A stretch of 64,000 nucleotides of DNA, taken from Capitella teleta (Eukaryota > Annelida > Polychaeta > Capitellidae). This document shows positions 10,898-26,116 of the stretch, piece by piece. A program made the translations under genes and the position numbers. Location of the stretch: NCBI GenBank assembly GCA_000328365.1, contig KB300677.1, positions 132,127 to 196,126 on the forward strand, given 5' to 3'. How positions within the stretch are numbered: the first letter of the stretch is position 1; every line of letters begins with the position of its first letter. The notes under the pieces were generated by a model that saw only the letters and a list, made by a program, of their open reading frames with translations, did no database searches and had not been told where the DNA came from.

Positions 10898-13743
10898 CTG
10901 CAACATTCAGAGGTTAAAGGTTGAGTGACGCATTAAGAAGGAGCTGCGTAATCATAAAGCCAGAGCTGGCGGTCATTTGGGGTGACCTTTGGGTGACCTT
11001 TTGGGTGACCTCTCATTACATCATGAGCTCATTGCTGTCGTTGTTAAGCGTAATTGTTAGGAGAGGCTAAGGAGATTATTAGAACGTTTAAACTTTTTAA
11101 CTTATTAGAACTTTTAAACTTTAACCTCTAATACAGGCCAGTTTCATCATGAAATAAATTAATTTATTCAAGCAAATTGTACTGCTGAATAACTTGCGGA
11201 ATCAAATAATTTGCAATATTTTTTTCATCGCACACCTCGGGTCCCCATTAAGGAAACCAGTGAACTGAACAAAGCCGATCGGACAGCAATATACATGTTG
11301 CAATATTATATCATTATGGGCACAAGATAACTCAAATCTACACAGCAACAGATAAGAAGTCTATATTAGGACTTAAGAGGCAATAAGACCCAAACTGGGT
11401 CCTCATCATATCTAAGGCGAATCATCCCGATCTCCCGTATTGCAACACGCTTGAACAATACAGTCCTAATGATATTAATACGCCGCTCCAAAGCCTAAAT
11501 TGATATATCCTTATGGGTCGTTTATACCTGGCATACTTCAACAGACAGGGGCACACAGCACCTGGCATGCAGTAGGGCATTTGAGTCTATATTGCTACCA
11601 CTGAGGAATTTATCCTATCAACCGCTGAGCTCTGATAGGGGTCTCAACCTCACGATATATTAGTTCACTCAGGTTAGGCAACAGCTGATGTAGTCACAGG
11701 TATTGACATTAGCCGATATGGAATTGCATACATGTAATAAAGTAATAAAAATAATAAAAATATATCAATTTTACTCATTAAGAAGAGGATAATATCAAGC
11801 TGCATTCTATTTATACTAAATTAAAATTAACAGTAATTATATCTTAATTATTAATCAATTATTATATTATTTATTTTGAAAAAAGTTATTTTGGGAAATT
11901 CATTTATGATTAAATAGCCAATTACCGGTATGCAATTATACAAACTATGAGGAAGGAATTAAAACACCACTTGAGGATGTGTGCCATGTTGTTGGTATAA
12001 TTTATGAATTTACCTGCATCATGTGCATGAGAGATGAAAGTTGAAGGCAATTGACGGGTTCAAACAGTGAACAGTCAATAAAACAACCGTTATACACGCA
12101 ATGCATATATACGCAGATCATCTCTTTTATTTGGTGAGCACTCAACAAGAAAAGGAAGAATTAACTGTATATATCACTATTTAATGATAATTAAGATGAA
12201 TTAATGCAACAATTTAAGACAATACAATATCGTAATGATTCATCATCCAAAATGAAATCCAAAAGGAGAAATGCAAAATAAGACATGAGGTCACATGACA
12301 TGAGGTCACATTGACATTGGGAAATAAATTAATTATTAAATACTATAATGTAACCAGACCCTCCCCGAGTGTCCTAACACGTGGGAGATTTTCCGATTGA
12401 AGTTCAACTTAAGACATAGAGTCTCGAGATGGAAGACCCATTTATTGATCAACATTTATTAATTCAACCAACAGGGTTTTTTAAAATCTTATGGTGAAAG
12501 ATCCTGCAGTTTTCATGAACCAATTACTTATGGAACTCTCTTCCGTCCGGCCTTTGTCATTGTGACTCTCACCTTCCTTTTAAACGCTCTTTTTATTTCA
12601 TCTTTTTAATCGTAGTTTTAACCAGTGATGTTTTAATCCTTTGCGTTATTTTTACCTGTTGTGTGCATTTTAAGGTGTCTGTGAGCAGAGCAAGCTATGG
12701 AACAGGCGCACATACTTTTATGAATGAATAAGTTATATCACTGATGAGTCGGTCCATGGACGAAATCTATTGCAATCGGATCAGTAGGTGAACTGGTAAT
12801 TAATAAACAAGTCCCGTGCACAACACACAATAATGTAAAAACATAATAATAATGTCCCACCTTGAACTTTTAAGTATGGATGATATTCTGAATGTTTACC
12901 AACAAATAAAATGACGTTTAAAACATTTTATTATAATTGTGTGTTTGTTGTTATGTCATGATAACATATGTATTATGAATTTCAGAATTTGTGATAATTT
13001 CATAATCTGTGTCAATGTTGGGAATAGAACATATTCATGATATTGACTGTTGATTATACTCATTATTATAGGAGGGAGGCTATTAAACTGATTAGCTGTC
13101 AACGTTCAAAGATTCATAATGAATATGATAATGCATACAGCTCATACTCATAATGAATGATAATCATACTCATACAGTAAAGTATCATACATAGTATGAT
13201 AGTAACATACTATCATAACTATGTCTATGAATATGATGAGAATTGAATGATAGTCAATTCATAGCATTCTCACGATAACAGAACTCACAGAGTAAGCGTG
13301 GATGAGCAGCGAATCAAATCTCCAAATAGAAAACGACGTAAAATCCAACGAGAAACGCACGCTTTCGGCGTCAAGCAAGAAATGAGCGAAATAAAAGAGC
13401 TGTCCGAAGCAAGAAAAGTCGTCATGCGCGAGTTGCTTTCGTTCGCGGCCAACATGCAGCTTTGTTTACGGAAGCGCTCTCCGATCTGCACTGCGCATGC
13501 TCCGCTGGGCAGGGGCGCAACTTTAGTAATTGAGAGGGGGGCAACATCCTGACCATTTCTTTTTTCGTGGTTTCGCCATAAAAAAAATTACGATCCAATT
13601 AATACTTGGAGAATATTAAAGATCAATTCTGAACACATTCGATTATTTTTCATTCGTGTGTTTTTTTTTTTTGAAACATTTTCTGCATTTTTACCTGTGA
13701 TTTTCTGCGGGTTTGTAGCTGTATTTAGCTATTATTATTATTA
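10898..13743. other. Upstream/intronic region of the EH gene, no gene seen
   Basis: Expected to hold the 5' untranslated exon(s) and promoter of the minus-strand EH-domain gene. A short GGGTGACCTTTT-type direct repeat lies near 10978-11010, and much of 11.7-13.2 kb is very AT-rich. A plus-strand frame at 13298-13552 (RKRRKIQRETHAFG) looks protein-like in composition but has no splice or domain support. Confidence 0.4.
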
Positions 13744-14440
13744 AAGGGATGGGGAACTGAATTTTAAGTGATGTTCTATTGACTCATAGCACCAATTGAT
13801 AGCATTCCGTGCCAAAAACACCATGCCTGGATGCAAGCGTAGGGAAATAATGCATTCCGAATATCGGGGTTAGCATTGGGCCTATGGAAGAATGGCTTCC
13901 ATTGCGAAGTTTTGGAGGCAAACGTCAGATGAGGGGTTGCCGTGATTGGTCCCGTTCCCCTCGTGAAGCTATCGATTTCAGCCAATCAGAGCAGATCATC
14001 TTCGCCATAAAAGGACATCTTTGTTGTTTACGAAACGAAAGCGCATGCGTGGTGCACTCTGGCTGACCTTTTTATTGTTTCAGGATGAGAAACCATGGTA
14101 GGTGTCCTAGAAAATCGCTTGTTAAAATAAGAAAAATAGCGAAACATATTTTTTTTTTCGCGCCTGACTGGTGGCCAAATGATTATTCTATCTATTTCCG
14201 AAAAGAAAATAAAAAAATATCCAGGGGCTTAATCGCAGGACACGCTGATATGACGAGGCCCATTGTAAAAGATGGGGAACTCGGTGTTTCATCACAGCTA
14301 CTGACGTCACGCCTATTTAGCAATATATCTCCCGCGAAATCGTTAGGGGTGATATTCCTTGTGTGGGCCAGGCATAGGAATCATTTTTGGTGCATCAAAT
14401 AACGGCTCAAAGTCCATTTTTAACCAGTTCTCCCTCCCTT
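13744..14440 (+). mobile_element. MITE family copy A (~700 bp, TA target duplication)
   Basis: Terminal inverted repeats: AAGGGATGGGGAACTG at the left and CAGTTCTCCCTCCCTT at the right, flanked on both sides by TA. Three other copies in the window (25083-26113, 28573-29414, 51174-51884) share the full length and internal landmarks such as 'gatgttctattgac', 'cgcatgcgtggtgcac' and 'gtgtgggccaggcata'. A 2-bp TA duplication and short TIRs point to a Tc1/mariner-related non-autonomous element. A frame of about 105 codons (ADMTRPIVKDGELGVSSQLL) is retained in several copies, but it matches no transposase I know and is probably incidental. Confidence 0.85.
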
Positions 14441-16341
14441 TAATGGTGTCATATGGACATGTCATCCTTTGTCGTAAATTTCAAGTTAAATAATATGTTA
14501 TTTAATCAGGTAGCATCACCATAATTTGGTTCCAACTTTTTACCACCAATTAACTTATTACATAATGCCTCAGATTTCGAATCCCGTTATTCCGACATCT
14601 GTGCATCATTTTATTGCAAATATTCCCAGAAATATTGCATTAATACTGTCACTTCATAACACGGAGTTGTTGCTCAGCGCTGAGCAGCTCGAAGCCATGA
14701 ATAAACAGACATGCTTGTTAACGCCAAATCAAGTCAAAACATTTTTGAATATGTCAGTGGATTATACCACGTTCCATAGCATTCTCTAAGGCACAACTTT
14801 TTTTTGTCGAAATAAAAATTGTTAGCGAATTCTTCAACACATTTCCGTGATTTCTACCTATTTAATTGACTATATCGTTGCTGCCGATGCTGCGTGCCTC
14901 GTCCTGACTCTCTTCTCCGCGGCAGCTCTGATCGGCAAAACTGTCACTTCTCTGAGTTCTCTCTCCTTCGTTATTGCTGACACCAGGTTCAAATCTGTAT
15001 GATTAGATTACCAGAAGATCCGCCCTACTATAACCCTGTTCATCCTCACTCTCATTTTCGATATTCGCACCAATATATGACCAAAATGTAGAGTAGACTG
15101 CTGTTGCGCAGATCTCTCAACATCCCCCCCCCAAAAAAAAGAAAGATGCTGTCACCATGAGAGAATACTTCGTGTACCACACGTGACGTCACGATGAGCT
15201 CATGAATATTTATGATGCACTTGACCAGTCTTTGGTATTTTTACAACCATCAGTTCGCCGTCAGTCTGTAATGGCATTGTTGATCTTCATGCAGGGAAAG
15301 GTAGACTACTACTGAGGACAAGCGAAAGCCATCATTCTCATAGGGTTTTACTCACATGTCCACCCCCTTTATTCTTCTTCTATGCCAACACCACTGTGGT
15401 CTCTTGAAGTAAGGAGATTAATGAAACTCATCTGCTCAGACGTCATGAAATTTGTTGCAGATAGTGAAAGCTTCAATGTGGGCGACACCTCCTAGTAGTT
15501 GTCCGTAAGGGTCAATGGAAGTAGCACAGTACACGGCTATCTTCACTGGCAATAACCACGAGGCAACTATGTGCCAGTATTTCGTTTCATCTGTCGTGAC
15601 GCCACAGAGACTGAACTTCGCCTCAGCTTAGGAAAAACAAGCGGCAGCATTTGCTGTTCAAAAGACGAGAATTTCACTGAACCTGAGACTATAGGGCGTT
15701 GCATAGCGTAATTAAAATAATCGGAGATCACCACTTATAGCGTCTCAACCACGCAGGTGTTGAAGAGAATATTACTTCTTCATCAAACGCCAAATCAACA
15801 TACAAATTTAGCAAGGTCTGCATATCTTTCATGGCGTCTCGCTGTAGTATGTCAGCTAGGATAGACTACAGGTATACCGTATAGACCACTGTGGTCAGGT
15901 CAGGTCAAAAGATTTGTCCTTTCATATCAGGACTCCGTAGAACAACGTGATTGTCCTCGGAGCAAGAGATTAAATAATAGAGTGAGACAACGAAAATTAA
16001 GATATGTGAATCATAAGAAGATAATAACAAACAAAATAAACATAACGATAAACTGAAAGATAAACTTTTAAAATATAGGTAAACGGAGCAACAAAGGTAA
16101 ATAATGGAACAAAATCAATAAATAAATTGCACTGACGCTTAAAACCCATAACGTCAGAAACCCGATCGATGATTTGTTGCGTTATGATTACGGATATTTT
16201 TGACATAACTTGCTTTCCATATGTGACGAGATTTCACGAGAGTGGTCATATGACCAACTATGATGGTGGTCTGCTGAGTTCGACTGAAAATTATCGAATT
16301 ATTTGTCTTTAGAACGGAAATAATTCACCAGAACTTCCACC
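14441..16341. other. Intergenic, no gene recognised
   Basis: Lies between MITE copy A and the V-ATPase gene, so its right end should include that gene's promoter and 5' UTR. A short frame at 14526-14789 has no domain. The motif GCGTTATGATTA occurs at 16179-16190. Nothing else can be supported. Confidence 0.4.
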
Positions 16342-18337
<1,996 letters not shown>

Positions 18338-18768
18338 ATGATGAGGATGCTTTTCCATAATTAATATTCGCTAGTCTGTATTGTACAATGCTCTTGTAAT
18401 TTTTTCCTCAATTTTTTTCATCACCTTGCTGATTTTAATCTTGTCAATTCGTACATTCCAATTCTTGTCGTGATTATTCTCAGTATCAGTGAATAGAAAG
18501 AAAATTGTTGAATAGAAAGAAAATTGTTACCTGTCACCCCCCCCTCCCCCCACCCACAAAGAATTTGACCTTTTGCTCTATAGAATATCGCTTCTCCCCT
18601 CAAGTGTAAATAGTGTACATTACGTGTTGTTGTATTTTATTAATTCGGTTATGAAATATTGGAGAGTATGTTAACGCGTTGTAAATTTAAGTGCTAGTCA
18701 AACCAAGAATACAATGTGAAGTTAGCGAAAATCTGTTTAGAATTAATGATTTTCTGTTGCATTGGCTG

Positions 18769-18774
18769 AATAAA
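18769..18774 (+). promoter_or_regulatory. Poly(A) signal of the V-ATPase c'' gene
   Basis: AATAAA about 430 nt after the stop codon, the first canonical signal on this strand after the gene. It implies a 3' UTR of roughly 450 nt. Confidence 0.6.
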
Positions 18775-19462
18775 ATTGCTCTTCAAGTGGCGTTATGACT
18801 ACGAATTAGAGTTTTCTGTCTGCACTGTTTGTACGTTATGATAATTACGGTCTGCATTTTTCCCTGTAAGGGCGTCACTTTTTGTGGAAAAGGGGGGGGG
18901 TATAACTAACCAATGATAACATTAAATCGCTACTATACTGATGTGGAGATACATGAAATTTGACATTCATTGACACTTGGATTGAGGCTGCCTTGCGCCC
19001 ACAATAAATGATCAGATGCCTTTAATCTGCATGGCAATAGATCACGCTAACTATGGCAAGTGCTTGCATATTATGATAATCTGTATTTTCACCGGTTTTT
19101 TTTTCTCTCGCTTATTCGTCTTCGTAATAATTATTTGAGAACGAATGCATTAAAGAAATCAGTACTAGTAGTAAATATCCTCACCTTGAAGCATGAAAGA
19201 TGAATAATTTATATCATACCGAAAGTCGAATCGTAGTAGTTCATGCATACAAATATAGCATACAATAAATGAAGTGCTAGTGCTTGAATTTCAATTCCTG
19301 TTTCGTAACAGGATTCGCGCATCATGCTATGGTCAGATAACAGCAACCGAACAGTATAGTATAGTATACATGTAGTAAGTATCACATAATCAGTTACCCA
19401 ATAAACAGGATGTGCAATTGGAGATATCGCTAGAAACAGCTTTCCATATTTCTGTATTTACA
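18775..19462. other. Intergenic spacer between V-ATPase and phosphatase genes
   Basis: About 690 bp of AT-rich sequence with no frame or repeat that I can name. It should hold the promoter of the downstream plus-strand phosphatase gene. Confidence 0.5.
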
Positions 19463-21035
19463 ATGGAGATCAGGAAGGCTCGGATCCGTCAACTGGCGAT
19501 TGATTTCGTTCTCTGTCTTATTGGTGAGAAATGCAAATCATTGATTGTTTTTTATTATTACTAAGAATTTAACACAATTCATCATTTTGTTCAGCGATGA
19601 CTAAGTCTGTTTCTTATTTGTGATATAGCCTATAAATTGCCATGTTGATCCCCAGCTTTGAGATTTTAGGCCCTAAACAGGTGCGTTATGATCATCAGTA
19701 GGCCTATTCTTGCATCTTTTATTGAGTATATAAATTACTGTTGATTTTATTTTGATATTTGGTTCATATTGATTTTTGGGATGAAAAACTCACCCGCGGA
19801 ATCGAAGGGTAACTCCTGGACACCAAGCTTCATCATAGCTGGAGAGTCTGTTGCTCTTATGATTGACGCATTTCTCTCACACCATCATCCTATATGATGA
19901 GCCCCGATAGAGGAGTCATCCATCAGGAAGAAAATGCATAATATCCCCGGTGTTTCTATTTTTCCAGTCGGTCTTCCGTATCTTGCTGTCTGGTTGCTAG
20001 TGGACCCATTCAAACGTGGCTTCTTTTGTAACGATGACAGCATCAAATATCCGTACCGTGAAGACACAGTCAGCATGGGGGCATGTGCTGGCGGGGGCAT
20101 TGCGGTGGCCCTCATCAGTGTGAGCATGAGCGCGATGTTTCTAACAATTTATTCTATCGCGCCTTGATCCTCATTCCTCTTTTCAGTTTGCCTGCGTTGA
20201 ATTTGGAGTTCGGTATGGCGCCATATCTGACAGTTTCCGTTCAATCCTCTGGCAATCGTCCAAAATTGCGGTCACATTCTTTGTTGGCGCTGGGTTAACG
20301 TTGATCAACATCGAAGTCGGCAAGCTCACCATTGGCCGACCCAGGCCGCACTTCATTTACGTCTGTCAGCCGGATTTCACCAAAATTGATTGCTCAGCGG
20401 GGTAACCAACCAACCGTCCTCAAACGTCGACGTTCAATTGTAACAACATTTTCTACCCAGGTACATCGACGACTTCACTTGCCAAAATACGCACAACTTC
20501 TCGGAGAAGACGCTCCATGAAGCACGGAAGTCTTTTCCCTCGGGGCACTCTGGTTTTTCCTCCTACACCGCCGTCTTCCTCTCGGTGAGTACGCCGCCGA
20601 CGACTAATCCTCTCTGAACCGTTCTTTCAGGTTTACTTCTTTTACCGATTGAGATTCGGCTTCAGCTTCCTTCTCAGCATCACCCTGCAACTCTTTGTGA
20701 TCGTGTCTGCTTTCTACATCATGTTGTCACGAATATCCGATTACAAGCACCACTGGAGTGACGTGCTCGTCGGGGGCGCCATCGGCTGCTTCGTGGCCGT
20801 GTGGACCGTGGGTTTCCCTGCGTTTTTCCTTTGTTCATTTCTGATATTTTCTTCCCTTCAGATCGTTTGTTTGGGTCGTCATTTGAGTCTACGTCGCGTG
20901 CGTCATCACACGCAAGGGTACGATGAATCGTGCACGCAGATGGAGGTGGAGCAAGTGATGGCCTCCTTGCCGCGTGACAGCGCCCACGACGGGCCTTTGT
21001 CTGTCAAGGGAGCTGTTAGTGATTGCATTCCGTGA
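19463..21035 (+). CDS. PAP2-type phospholipid (lipid phosphate) phosphatase
   Basis: Six exons in phase: 19463-19523, 19968-20119, 20187-20401, 20461-20584, 20631-20807 and 20862-21035; 300 residues, normal for PLPP1-3 (about 285-310). These six-pass enzymes dephosphorylate phosphatidate, lysophosphatidate, sphingosine- and ceramide-1-phosphate, with the active site facing outside or the lumen. All three catalytic motifs are present: KLTIGRPRPHF (residues 117-127), SFPSGHSGF (PSGH at 169-172) and SRISDYKHHWSD (217-228, with catalytic H224 and D228). An N-glycosylation sequon, NFS (155-157), lies in the loop before PSGH, as in vertebrate PLPPs. The first transmembrane segment spans the exon 1/2 junction. 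Introns 2-5 are 67, 59, 46 and 54 nt. A poly(A) signal lies at 21685-21690. The PLPP1/2/3 paralog cannot be decided. Confidence 0.96.
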
Positions 21036-21684
21036 TTTGGGATTTCTTTTTATTTTATCCCATTTCGGTTCTTTCCTTCTCGTAGGGTGAACGCAAAGCG
21101 ATATTTTAATCAGGGTTTTATTATTAATTTTTTTAATTGCTTCTAATTAAGGGCCTAGGAGATTACATACGTTTACCACCGCTGTGAAGCAGCTATATAT
21201 TCATGCAACATTGAAAGTCACACTTAATTGAACTTCATTGATGTCCTCACACAGTTTTTATCGTACGTTTACCTCAAAGTCTATGCCAGTAGATATAAAA
21301 TGATAGCAGTTTTCAGGTGGATGCAGCCGAAATGGCTATTTTGAATATTTTTCAGTTTGCATCGTTTGCGTGTGTACTTAAGATTTGAACTTTAATTTTT
21401 TCTGATCAATGAATTTAATTTTACTTGTGACAGATACTTATGAATATTGGATCAAGTTTAACCCCTGTTTAATATTGAAATATAAGACATTCCATATAAT
21501 TTTGTATCAAATTAAGACTGGAGGAAGTCAGCTCTCCCATTTCTCATTTCATTTCAAAGCTGTAAAATATTCCTTCCGAGCTCTCATTATGATTATTATT
21601 CTGAGTTGATGAGTATATTTTTTTTGATAAACTTTTACGTCAAATAATTTTTACATTCTCCTATCCATCGAGTGAAATGAAAGC

Positions 21685-21690
21685 AATAAA
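21685..21690 (+). promoter_or_regulatory. Poly(A) signal of the lipid phosphatase gene
   Basis: AATAAA (in GCAATAAAAATC) about 650 nt past the stop codon, followed by a T-rich stretch. It is the first canonical signal on this strand after the gene. Confidence 0.6.
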
Positions 21691-21887
21691 AATCTGGTTC
21701 TGTTCATGTTTAATTTTTCTCTTGCATTTTCTTTCTAATTTAAGTTGTCAGGTCAATTAATTGTTCAATTCAGTTTGCTTAATTTATTAATTATTAATTA
21801 TTAATTTATTATTTATTAATTTAATTTATGTGCAGAATTGAACGCCGAAACTGCAGTTCAGACAACACGCAGTGAAAGGATGTGATA

Positions 21888-21999
21888 AAAATCATAACGT
21901 ACTGAAAGTCAATCGCGCTCATTCATAACGCACTTTCAACGAAAGCGTTACAATTGCGTTATGAATGAGCGAGATTGACTTTCAATACGTTATGATTTA
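21888..21999. repeat. 45-bp foldback containing CATAACG motifs
   Basis: The left arm 21888-21932 and right arm 21955-21999 are inverted copies with about three mismatches, separated by a 22-nt loop. Each arm holds two CATAACG motifs 33-34 bp apart, so the palindrome carries four in all. Transcribed RNA would fold into a long hairpin; alternatively it is a tiny foldback element or two motif pairs joined head to head. Confidence 0.8.
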
Positions 22000-22285
22000 T
22001 TTCATCTTTGGCATAATAATGTAAATGTATGTAGGCCTATATATTATGTATAGTGGACTTATGATAACACGAATCTCGTACGGTCGAATCTCCTCAAATG
22101 AATGAAATGCAGAATCAAATGCGGAAGTTGAGTTAGCATGGAAGCGATATGATTCCGGGCAGAAAGCGATCAGTTCTCACTCTTAGTCAGGAAAACTGAC
22201 ACGTAAACTGTAAACACCAGGTTCTACTCTAGTTTGTCCATTTCGATATTTCAGTTGAAATGGTTCATTTCGATTCGGTAAAGAT

Positions 22286-22560
22286 AGGAAGGTCCGCGTG
22301 GCCGGGTGGTCAACACCGCTCGGTCCTTGTTCAAATGGCTTGACCGCGAGCAATTGGCGGGCTGACCGGCAGTGCTGCCCAACTGCTTAACAAGGCGGGG
22401 TGCTGTGTACTACTGTCTATGGTAGTGTGCAGGGTAAAGAACCCTTGGGATCTGTCGTCAAGAGTAGGGGGCGACCCCGGTTCCGGGTTTCGTGCTTAGA
22501 AGGGCCACCATGTATTCACTCCTGTGGAAGTGATAAGCACTATAAAGTACAAATGTCGTG
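22286..22560 (+). repeat. tRNA-derived SINE, plus orientation
   Basis: Begins with a tRNA-like head: A-box-like TGGCCGGGTGG at 22299-22309 and B-box-like TGTTCAAATGG shortly after. The body then matches the complete SINE at 25692-26021 in reverse complement, sharing 'aacaaggcggggtgctgtgta', 'actgtctatggta', 'gggtaaagaacccttggga' and 'ccccggttccgggtt' segments. No ORF. The 3' end is not sharply defined. Confidence 0.7.
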
Positions 22561-25082
22561 TGTGTAAATGTGAATTGCTAGTCCTACTTAAACCGTCCCA
22601 CTACCTCATCATCTTCATCGTGTGCATGTACATCTCAAACAGCTTATTCCATCTTGCATTTAGACCGACGTCATCCAATGATCTCAGTGGCCAAACTTCT
22701 TCTTTTGCCTCCCATGACTCGTAGCACATCGTTGGCATAAACGCCGTTTTGTGCAATGTTGCTATACATGGAATACGTATTTTAGATTTCAGATTGAAAT
22801 CGTGATTAATAATAAATTCCTTAAAAAAGGAAAGAAAAATAACCAAAAGATGCATAGCTGCTTAACATATTCAAAATCGGATAAAATTGCGTTTGGTGGA
22901 AAATGTCTAAAATTGGGTATGACATCAGGTCATGGGGTAAAAAAGGGTTTAGTGTGGTTCTTAAAGGTATCATTTATGACATGGTAGAACCGATATTTAC
23001 TACTGTTATTGTCCCCAAAATGTTGAATAGGCATCACTCTCAAGGAATGATCCGATATGGCACGTAATTTCCAGCTATTTTGTCGAATCCTAGAGGATAA
23101 ATTGCGGTTTGCAACTAAGATCAAATTGTAGTCAACGCAGTTTTCAATGCGTGCATATCAAATATAATGAATACATAGTTCGCTATACTGGAACAAAATC
23201 CAAATTACTTGTCCTAAATGCAGACTCCAGCTAAAAAAAAAAAAAAAAAAAATAAAAAATTAATATATCTAGAATTAAAGCAGATTATATGCATTAAAAT
23301 TCCAAATATTACATAATGTAATTTTGTAATTATTAGTGTATTTTTATAACTATATTTATTTTTGTTTGTTCGGGTATATTTATATATATATTTTTAGCTC
23401 GTACTCTTCACAATATGAGGAGCTGAAATTCTTAACCAATCATCTGCTAGCTAATACAGCCTAATGTAGGCGGAAGTTTTGAGAAACTATTTCTCCATTG
23501 CTCGACTACTCGATGTCATCGAAAAATTATAATCCCACTCCGATTGAATCACCGACTAAAACCAGAAGCATTCTTTATCATCTTGATATGCATGCATTAA
23601 AGAAATTATAATAACCCAGCACTTTGATCACATCGTCGTCATAGGCTATTTACGAACATAATTGGACAAAGCAGCTGGAGACATTACAGACAAGGCAGCC
23701 AACTCGCAATTGCCTCTCTAATCCGCCCACTGAAGTCGATCAGGCCCCCTGATATAGCGGTATCAATGATTACAGAGAAGATCACAAGAACCACACACGC
23801 GCACTGAGGGGACAAATATACGCAAATAGCTAAATGCCATCCATTAATTAAAAGTGTCTCGTGGTTAATTAATCAGATGACGTAAGCATTACGTTTAGAA
23901 TTATGATTTTATTTGAAAATCCTGTCGTTCTCGTCAACGTTACGTTACGTCGCTATATAATCATCCTTATCACCTGTAACAACATCTGTAATCAAATAGA
24001 TATCCCTACAACACAAATCTAAATTTGGAATCTGAACTCGGAAGCGGATTTGAAGTGATTAAACATACTTATATAATATATTCAAATGACCGTGCACGGT
24101 ATGTAACAGTGCTGTTCTCTCAAAAGTCATGAAGTATGGATGTGGGAGCGTTTGAAAATTCTGATTCCGAGAACAATATTTATGCTCAACGAGGCGAGAC
24201 CTCTCAAGCAGCGAAAACAAAAAACGGTAATTTCACTCGAAGCAAGACTGTGAAAAAAACTTAGTTTTACTAACAGCAGAATATACTCCATGCTACGAGA
24301 GTGTTCGAGACAATCTGAGCACGCAGAAGATATTTATGAGATTTTCACGAGGTACCTCAATTATTTACGATACATTCACGAAGGCTGAGATTAACAGCAC
24401 TTGTAGAGGAATCCAGAAACTCATACGAACAGTTTCCGCTGACATATACTGCTTTTTCCTGTATACGGTGTAGTCGCACAACCAATGTATATACAGACCG
24501 AGTTTGATTATTTTGAAATAAAACCCACAATAGTTGTTCATGTACGCATCCCCTGGTAAGCTATATGTACATTCGTTATAATACACTGACTTCCACAGTC
24601 TGGTCGGGCGTATATTCGTATTCGAGCAAGAGATGCTCGAGTATTCAGGATTGATTTTCAGTTACATCTTGTGGAACTAGGTCAGAGTTCATCAGGATGT
24701 GAACTCCATTCTGATGGGAATGTTACCTCTTTTGCCGGTTTAGGAAGATTGTCTGAATTCAGGCACTATCCTTGCAACGATACAGGAAGTGAAGGAATTT
24801 CACGCGTGAATCATTTTATTGCACCGTCAGTCGAGAATGTTGTAACTTTGGGGCCCATTATTTTGTCAAATTAGAAATCTATCGGACATCGAAGAGCTTC
24901 TTGATTTAATATTTATGAATTTGCGTAAATGTCATTGTTCCGTTTGGTTGTTTATCGTTGCTATGCCATCGTATAGTAAACGCAAAATACCGAACCAACC
25001 AGAGACCTTGAGTTGACCTTTATCGGGGTCTGCATCCGCGCAATAACATGCTTCTCTTGATCCTTGGCGGTTTGGTGCCTCA
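22561..25082. other. Intergenic, no gene recognised
   Basis: About 2.5 kb, AT-rich, with a poly(A) stretch near 23234-23251. Frames at 24671-24874 and elsewhere have no domain, no splice context and no family resemblance. I see nothing functional. Confidence 0.45.
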
Positions 25083-26113
25083 AAGGGAGGGAGAACTGGT
25101 TAAAAATGGACTTTGAGTCGTTATTTGATGCACCAAAAATGATTCCTATGCCTGGCCCACACAAGGAATATCATCCCGAACGATTTCGCCGGAGATATAT
25201 TGCTAATTAGGCGTGACGTCAGGAGCTGTGATGAAACACCGAGTTCCCCATCTTTTACCATGGGCCTCGTCATATCAGCGTGTCCTGCGACTAAACCCCT
25301 GGATATTTTTTTTATTTTCTTTTCGGAAATAGATAGAATAATCATTTTGCCACCAGTCAGGCGCAATTTTTTTTTTTGGTCTTATTTTAAATTGCGATTT
25401 TCTAGGACATCTACCATGGTTTTTCATCCTGAAACAGTAAAAAGGTCAGCTAGAGTGCACCACGCATGCGCTTTCGTTTTGTAAACAACAAAGATGTCCT
25501 TTTATGGCGAAGATGATCTGCTCTGATTGGCTGAAATCGATAGCTTCACGAGGGGAACGGGACCAATAACAGCAAGCCTTCACCGGACGTTTGCCTCCTA
25601 TACTTCGTAATGGAAGCCATTCTCCCATAGGCGCAATGCTAACTCCGATATTCGAAATGCACTATTTCCTTACGCTTGCATCCAGGCATGGGTGAGTGAG
25701 TGATTGGGGTTTTACGGCTCCACCCAACCCGTTCGGGTGATACGGCCGCCAGAACAGAAGGCCCGGGACCGGGGTTTCCCCCTACTCTTATCGATAAATC
25801 CCAAGGGTTCTTTATCCTGCATACCACCATAGACAGTAGTACACAGCGCCCCGCCTTGTTACGCAGTTGGGCAGCACTGCAGAGTCACCGAAGAATTACA
25901 ATTATAATTCACAATCATAACGCCCGTGGCCTGATCGGGTCTCGAACCCGGGACGTCGACCCCCACGGTCGTCATAGGATTGTAGTCAGCGGTTTAACCC
26001 ACTGCGCTACCCGGTGCCCCCTGCATCCAGGCATGGTGTTTTTGGCACGGAATGCTATCAATTGGTGCTAAGAGTCAATAGAACATCACTTAAAATTCAG
26101 TTCCCCATCCCTT
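25083..26113 (-). mobile_element. MITE family copy B, interrupted by a SINE
   Basis: Same family as the element at 13744-14440, in the opposite orientation, with the AAGGGAGGGAGAACTG end at left and CATCCCTT at right. The flanking dinucleotide is CA on both sides (25081-25082 and 26114-26115) where the other copies have TA. A 330-bp SINE plus a 15-bp duplication accounts for its greater length. MITE insertion therefore preceded SINE insertion. Confidence 0.85.
25692..26021 (-). mobile_element. Full tRNA-derived SINE inserted in MITE copy B
   Basis: Flanked by the perfect 15-bp direct repeat TGCATCCAGGCATGG (25677-25691 and 26022-26036), the mark of LINE-mediated retroposition. On the minus strand the head reads GGGGCACCGGGTAGCGCAGT and contains a clear A box (TAGCGCAGTGG, complement of 25999-26009) and B box (GGTTCGAGACC, complement of 25938-25948), so it is tRNA-derived and would be transcribed by Pol III. 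The body carries one AATCATAACGC motif. The tail is an (ACTC)-type short repeat rather than poly(A). Sharp duplications suggest a fairly recent insertion. Confidence 0.9.
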
Positions 26114-26116
26114 CAA

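Noticed and set aside
14085-14402. 105-codon frame in MITE copy A as a real protein gene
   Set aside because: Equivalent frames in other copies simply follow the shared DNA; there is no transposase motif or splice context.
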